A stretch of 64,000 nt of DNA from Defluviicoccus sp046348835 (GTDB taxonomy: Bacteria > Pseudomonadota > Alphaproteobacteria > Rhodospirillales > Defluviicoccaceae). The notes under the pieces were generated by a model. It was not told where the DNA came from. It was given only the letters and a program-made list of their open reading frames with translations, and ran no database searches. The translations under genes and the position numbers were made by a program. Location: NCBI GenBank assembly GCA_046348835.1, contig JAXMDM010000006.1, positions 43,063 to 107,062 on the forward strand, in the 5' to 3' direction. Of this stretch, positions 60,675 to 64,000 are shown piece after piece (the first letter of the stretch is position 1; the number at the start of each line of letters is the position of its first letter).

Positions 60675-62150
60675 CTAGCTAGCGCCGGCGGCAGGTCCCG
60701 ATGCCGTATCGCTGGCGAGCCGGGCGAAGGCGGCGAGGGCGCGTTTGCGCGCGCGTGCGTGGTCGACGATGGGCAACGGATAGCCGCTGCCGAGGCCGAC
60801 GCCGGCGGCGGCCAGCTCCGACGACGGCGCCTCCCACGGACGATGGATCCATCGGTCGGGGAGGCGGCCCAGTTCGGGAACCCAGCGACGGACGTAACCG
60901 CCGTCAGGATCGAACCTTTCGCCCTGCGCGACGGGATTGAAGATGCGGAAGAACGGCGCCGGGTCGTTGCCGCAGCCGGCCACCCATTGCCAGCCGCCGG
61001 CGTTGTTGGCGAGGTCGGCGTCGACGAGCGTGTCCCAGAACCATGCCTCACCGATCTGCCAGGGCACGAGCAGGTCTTTGATGAGGAAGGAGGCGACGAT
61101 CATGCGCACCCGGTTGTGCATCCAGCCGATGCGCCAGAGCTGCCGCATCCCGGCATCGACGATGGGATAGCCGGTCCGGCCGCGCTGCCACGCACGCAGC
61201 GCCCGTTCGTCGTTCGTCCAAGCGAAATCGGCGAATCGCCGTTGCAGCGGCGCGTCGGGCATATGGGGGTTGGCCGCCAGCCCGTTGGCGTAAAACTCCC
61301 GCCAGCCGAGTTGGCGCAAATAGGCTTCGCTGCCGGCCCCTCGCTGCGGCTCCGCGACGCGGCTCGCTGCAACGGTGTGCCAGACCTGTCGGGCCGACAG
61401 CTCGCCAAAATGCAGAGGTGCCGAGAGCGCCGACGTCGCCGCCGGCTCGGGCCGGTTGCGGTCGCGGTGATAGCGATCGAGGCGCGTCTCGACGAACGCA
61501 GCGAGGCGAGCGCGTGCGTGCGCTTCTCCCGGTCGCCAGGTCTCGCGTAACCCTCCGGCCCAGTCGGGGCTGGCCGGCGTCAGCCGCAGATCGTCCAGCG
61601 CCTCGCCGGTGGGAGGTCGCGGCAGTGGCCGCAGCGAACCCGGCGCCGGCAGCGGCGGTGTCGGCTCCGGCGCGGCCAAGCACGCACGCCAGAACGGCGA
61701 GAAAACGCGCAAGGGCCGGCCGTTAACGCCGCGGATCGTTCCGATGTCGAACAAGGTCGTTCCCGGGAAGGTGCGCAGGACGATGCCCGCTCCTTGCAGT
61801 CGGGCCCCCAGCGCCTGCTCGGCCGCCTGCCAGAAGGGCTCGGCGTGACGCGTGCAGTACACCGCGCCGGCGCCCACCTCGGCGGCGAAGGCGGCGACGA
61901 CGCCACCGCAGTCGCCGCGCCGCAGGACCAGCGGCGCACCGAGCCGATCCAGATCGGCCGCGAGCGCCCGCAGGCTGCCGTGCAGCCACCAGCGGCTGGC
62001 CCCGCCCATCGTCCAGCGACCGGGCGAGATGTCGTCGAGCACGTAAATCGGGGCGATGGGCAGGCCCGTGGCGCCGGCGGCGGCAAGTGCCGCCTGATCA
62101 CGGGTGCGCAGATCCTGCCGGAACCAGACCACGATCGGAGCGTCAGCCAC
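60675..62150 (-). CDS. phr: deoxyribodipyrimidine photolyase
   Basis: A 491-residue class I photolyase/cryptochrome. The N-terminal antenna-binding domain opens IVVWFRQDLRTRDQAALAAA; the C-terminal FAD domain has the core YLRQLGWREFYANGL, IVDAGMRQLWRIGWMHNRVR, the NNAGGWQWVAGCGNDPAPFF binding motif and RIFNPVAQGERFDPDGGYVR. It repairs cyclobutane pyrimidine dimers with light. GTG 62150 is chosen, just before the fold; the frame continues 61 residues upstream without homology. A uvrC gene elsewhere in the window is unrelated by position. Confidence 0.93.
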   Translation of the reverse strand: MADAPIVVWFRQDLRTRDQAALAAAGATGLPIAPIYVLDDISPGRWTMGGASRWWLHGSLRALAADLDRLGAPLVLRRGDCGGVVAAFAAEVGAGAVYCTRHAEPFWQAAEQALGARLQGAGIVLRTFPGTTLFDIGTIRGVNGRPLRVFSPFWRACLAAPEPTPPLPAPGSLRPLPRPPTGEALDDLRLTPASPDWAGGLRETWRPGEAHARARLAAFVETRLDRYHRDRNRPEPAATSALSAPLHFGELSARQVWHTVAASRVAEPQRGAGSEAYLRQLGWREFYANGLAANPHMPDAPLQRRFADFAWTNDERALRAWQRGRTGYPIVDAGMRQLWRIGWMHNRVRMIVASFLIKDLLVPWQIGEAWFWDTLVDADLANNAGGWQWVAGCGNDPAPFFRIFNPVAQGERFDPDGGYVRRWVPELGRLPDRWIHRPWEAPSSELAAAGVGLGSGYPLPIVDHARARKRALAAFARLASDTASGPAAGAS

Positions 62151-62293
62151 CGCGCCTGCCAAGCCTCCACGCAGACAAACCGCGCCGTGCAGCCCCGGCA
62201 CAGGGCTCTCGGGCGGCGATGACGCCGCCCCCGCCCGACCCGACCCAAGGGAGGATGACTCAACTAGTCCAGTAGCTTCGCTGTTAGGCACGA

Positions 62294-62324
62294 GAGGTGT
62301 GACGATGCCGTGCCGCCACACCTC
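62294..62324. repeat. inverted repeat between phr and propeller gene
   Basis: GAGGTGTG (62294-62301) and CACACCTC (62317-62324) form an 8-bp stem around a 15-base loop, just downstream of the propeller gene stop. There is no U-run on the minus strand, so a classical intrinsic terminator is not supported; a Rho-dependent end or binding site is possible. Confidence 0.35.
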
Positions 62325-62341
62325 GTTTCGCACGTCTGCGG

Positions 62342-63562
62342 TCAGGGCTGATCGGTGTATCGGACAACGAAGGCGTCCGCGTAACCCTTGTAGGGTCCCA
62401 TCAGCTTGGCCGTGGTCGATCCGGCCACGACGATGTCATCGGATGCGGTCGTCGTCACCCCATAGCCCTTGTCCTCGCCCAACGAACCGAAGGTATAGAA
62501 CCAGAGCTGACTGCCGGCACTAGAGTATTTGGCGAGCAAGGCATCGCCTCCGTTCGTGCCGGACACAATGATGTTATCGGCAGTATCGATGGCGACGCTC
62601 CAACCGGAATCCATCGTGGCGGACCCGAACTGCTGAATCCATTTTTGGTTGCCGTCCGGGTCGCATTTCATGACGAAGACGTCGCCGCCGCCTTGCTGCG
62701 GGCCGCCCAATGACGAGCCGGTCGTGCCGACCAGCACAACGTCTCCGACGGAATCGACAGCGATGCTCTGTGCCCATTCGCCACCCGCGGTCGATCCATA
62801 CTGGCGAGTCCAGAGCAGCGTACCGGTTGGTGAGTACTTGGCAACGAAGATGTCCGTGCCCTGCGGCGGACCCGCCAGCGCACCGTCGGTCCGGCCGGCG
62901 ACGAAGACATTCCCTAGCGCGTCGATGGCGACGGCGTTGGCACTGTCGAAGTTGGTCGAGCCGAGCTGGCGGGCCCACAGGCGCCCTCCGGTCGAGGAGT
63001 ACTTGACGACCACGGCGTCAGCACGGCCAACATTGGGAACGACGAAGTCGCCATAGGTATGGCCGACGACGACGAAAGAGCCGTCAGAGTGCGCGGCGAT
63101 CGCATGGCCTTCTTCGTCATCGAATGTTCCTATCTGGCGCTTGAACACCGAGCTGCCAGTAGGCGAGTACTTTCCGAGGACGATATCACGCGCGCCTTTG
63201 TTGGTCCCCTTAATGCTCCCGTCGCTCTCGCCGACGAAAAGAACGTAGCCGGCAGGGTCGAAGGCAACGCCATTCAGCGATTCGTTGCCGGTCGATCCGA
63301 TTTGACGCTTCCACGCCAGCGTTCCGTCGCCCCGGTAGAGAGCGAGAAATCCATCGCCTTGACCCTTTGGCGTCCCCGCGAGCGGTCCGTCGGTCGATCC
63401 GACGACGGCGACGGCGTCAGCTGGGCCGCGTGCAATCCCGCTCCCATAGTCAAAATTCGCGGACCCGAGTTGCTTTCCCCAGATCTTGACCGGATCTGCC
63501 TGCGCGGAGCCGGCAAGCAGGGTCAATGCTAAACCAATAGAAACAACGCGCTGCGTTGCCAT
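62342..63562 (-). CDS. exported SBBP-repeat beta-propeller protein
   Basis: A 406-residue protein with a signal peptide (VVSIGLALTLLAGSAQA) and seven or so repeats of the SBBP type, each containing a W-[AKT]-R-Q-x-G-S-T strand (KRQIGSTGNESLNGVAFDP, ARQLGSTNFDSANAVAIDAL, TRQYGSTAGGEWAQSIAVDS) and a D-x-F-V/L-x-K-Y segment. The repeats would close one beta-propeller. Role likely extracellular or periplasmic; ligand unknown. The start 63562 follows GGGGGTA. GC is lower than average here. Confidence 0.85.
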   Translation of the reverse strand: MATQRVVSIGLALTLLAGSAQADPVKIWGKQLGSANFDYGSGIARGPADAVAVVGSTDGPLAGTPKGQGDGFLALYRGDGTLAWKRQIGSTGNESLNGVAFDPAGYVLFVGESDGSIKGTNKGARDIVLGKYSPTGSSVFKRQIGTFDDEEGHAIAAHSDGSFVVVGHTYGDFVVPNVGRADAVVVKYSSTGGRLWARQLGSTNFDSANAVAIDALGNVFVAGRTDGALAGPPQGTDIFVAKYSPTGTLLWTRQYGSTAGGEWAQSIAVDSVGDVVLVGTTGSSLGGPQQGGGDVFVMKCDPDGNQKWIQQFGSATMDSGWSVAIDTADNIIVSGTNGGDALLAKYSSAGSQLWFYTFGSLGEDKGYGVTTTASDDIVVAGSTTAKLMGPYKGYADAFVVRYTDQP

Positions 63563-63860
63563 GTATCTACCCCCTATGCACGAGAAGAACGACATCCCCT
63601 ATTCTCCCCACGATATACGCACGCAAGGACCCGTCAAGATCGCTTCGGGCTGCGCGCGTCGGCTCAACGTGGGATGGCACCAAGGCCAATCTCCATCAGA
63701 CGGGCTGGGGAAACCCGCCAGGCCGCCAAGCGTGACCTGCTCGCATGACCCATGAACCTGTGGACGGTTCACGCGACCGATCGCGCGCTCGGCGATGGCG
63801 TCCCAAGGAGGCAAGGGGTATCGAGGACGCTGTCCCCCGCGATCCCTCCAAAGCGCTCGC
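63563..63860. other. intergenic region, no gene seen
   Basis: About 300 bases upstream of the propeller gene hold no frame with a credible start, ribosome-binding site or family signal. The promoter of the propeller gene should lie near 63565-63640, where AT content rises. Confidence 0.5.
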
Positions 63861-64000
63861 CTAGCCCAGCCCGCGGGCAAGCGCGAGGAGGTATCCGACC
63901 AGGCACGAAGTAGACCCCCCGAGAACAATGAAGCTGGATGGCGGCGAGGTCGCTGGGGTAGGCGGGTAGAATGTAATAGCCGTAGGCGGCAGCGGCGAAG
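63861..64000 (-). CDS. possible 3' end of a truncated gene (tentative)
   Basis: A minus-strand frame enters from the window edge and stops at 63861. It reads a Pro/Thr/Ser tract, then SSFIVLGGSTSCLVGYLLAL and a short ARGLG tail, like an exported protein ending in one transmembrane helix. Another frame on the same strand is also open, so the choice rests on the membrane-helix look only. The start lies outside the window. Confidence 0.3.
   Translation of the reverse strand, partial: SPLPPTAITFYPPTPATSPPSSFIVLGGSTSCLVGYLLALARGLG

Noticed and set aside
63599..63928. 109-codon minus-strand frame upstream of the propeller gene
   Set aside because: Trp/Arg/Pro-rich with no start signal or motif, and overlapping a more plausible membrane-tail frame.
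1..64000. CRISPR array, IS element, prophage or rRNA/tRNA genes
   Set aside because: I looked for regular direct repeats, transposase or integrase motifs, phage structural genes and tRNA/rRNA cores and saw none.

Overview
The window is GC-rich (GC-biased third codon positions, many long antisense reading frames) and looks like a chromosomal segment of an alphaproteobacterium, most plausibly Rhodospirillales. Pointers are the tight uvrC-pgsA-moaD-moaE run, the ctpA - divergent polysaccharide deacetylase - rppH run, and an encapsulated-ferritin/encapsulin pair of the Rhodospirillum rubrum type. I see no rRNA, tRNA, IS element, prophage or CRISPR array. The taxon is inferred from gene content only.

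Layout. 1-830: two small exported or unknown products. 830-6373 (minus): GST, a LOG-family protein, a HAD phosphatase, moaE, moaD, pgsA and uvrC. 6788-11324 (minus): folB with a pteridine-reductase-like SDR, then rppH, a YibQ-like deacetylase-fold protein and the CtpA protease. 11616-15690 (minus): a HemD-like protein, a hypothetical protein, and an unusual protein with two fused TAXI solute-binding domains. 16116-17210 (plus): a BRCT+TPR protein. 17225-20860 (minus): an iron module of encapsulin, encapsulated ferritin, a ferric-reductase-like flavocytochrome and a PadR regulator with a His-rich N-terminus next to a palindromic operator. 20990-23638: PPK2 polyphosphate kinase and an acyl-CoA synthetase. 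23776-28595 (minus): a MacA-MacB(split)-TolC-type exporter. 28998-33795 (plus): a PBP4-type DD-peptidase and an EmrAB-type exporter. 33929-36358 (plus): a HupE/UreJ Ni/Co permease and a SulP transporter.

36247-45722 (minus) is a copper/silver island: CusC-like, CusB (with two heavy-metal-binding domains) and CusA, three small accessory exported or membrane proteins, and an OmpR/EnvZ-type two-component system. 45903-48946 (minus) is a TAXI-TRAP transporter. 49231-50066 (plus) is a DUF211 protein translationally coupled to a VIT1/CCC1-like transporter.

50170-57121 (plus) is a cobalamin uptake and salvage operon: B12 riboswitch with a likely terminator platform, btuB, btuF, btuC, btuD, a dedicated tonB and cbiZ, with nearly every junction overlapping. 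The right end carries a DUF4239-like membrane protein, a 2,4-dienoyl-CoA reductase-type SDR, an alpha/beta hydrolase, a GIY-YIG-like protein of lower GC, a DNA photolyase, an SBBP-repeat beta-propeller protein and a truncated open frame.

The dominant theme is metal and metal-cofactor homeostasis (Fe, Cu/Ag, Ni/Co, cobalamin, molybdopterin). The most unusual items are the PadR-ferric reductase-EncFtn-encapsulin cluster, the tandem TAXI protein, the BRCT-TPR fusion, the duplicated metal-binding domain in CusB with its accessory genes, and the DUF211-VIT pair.
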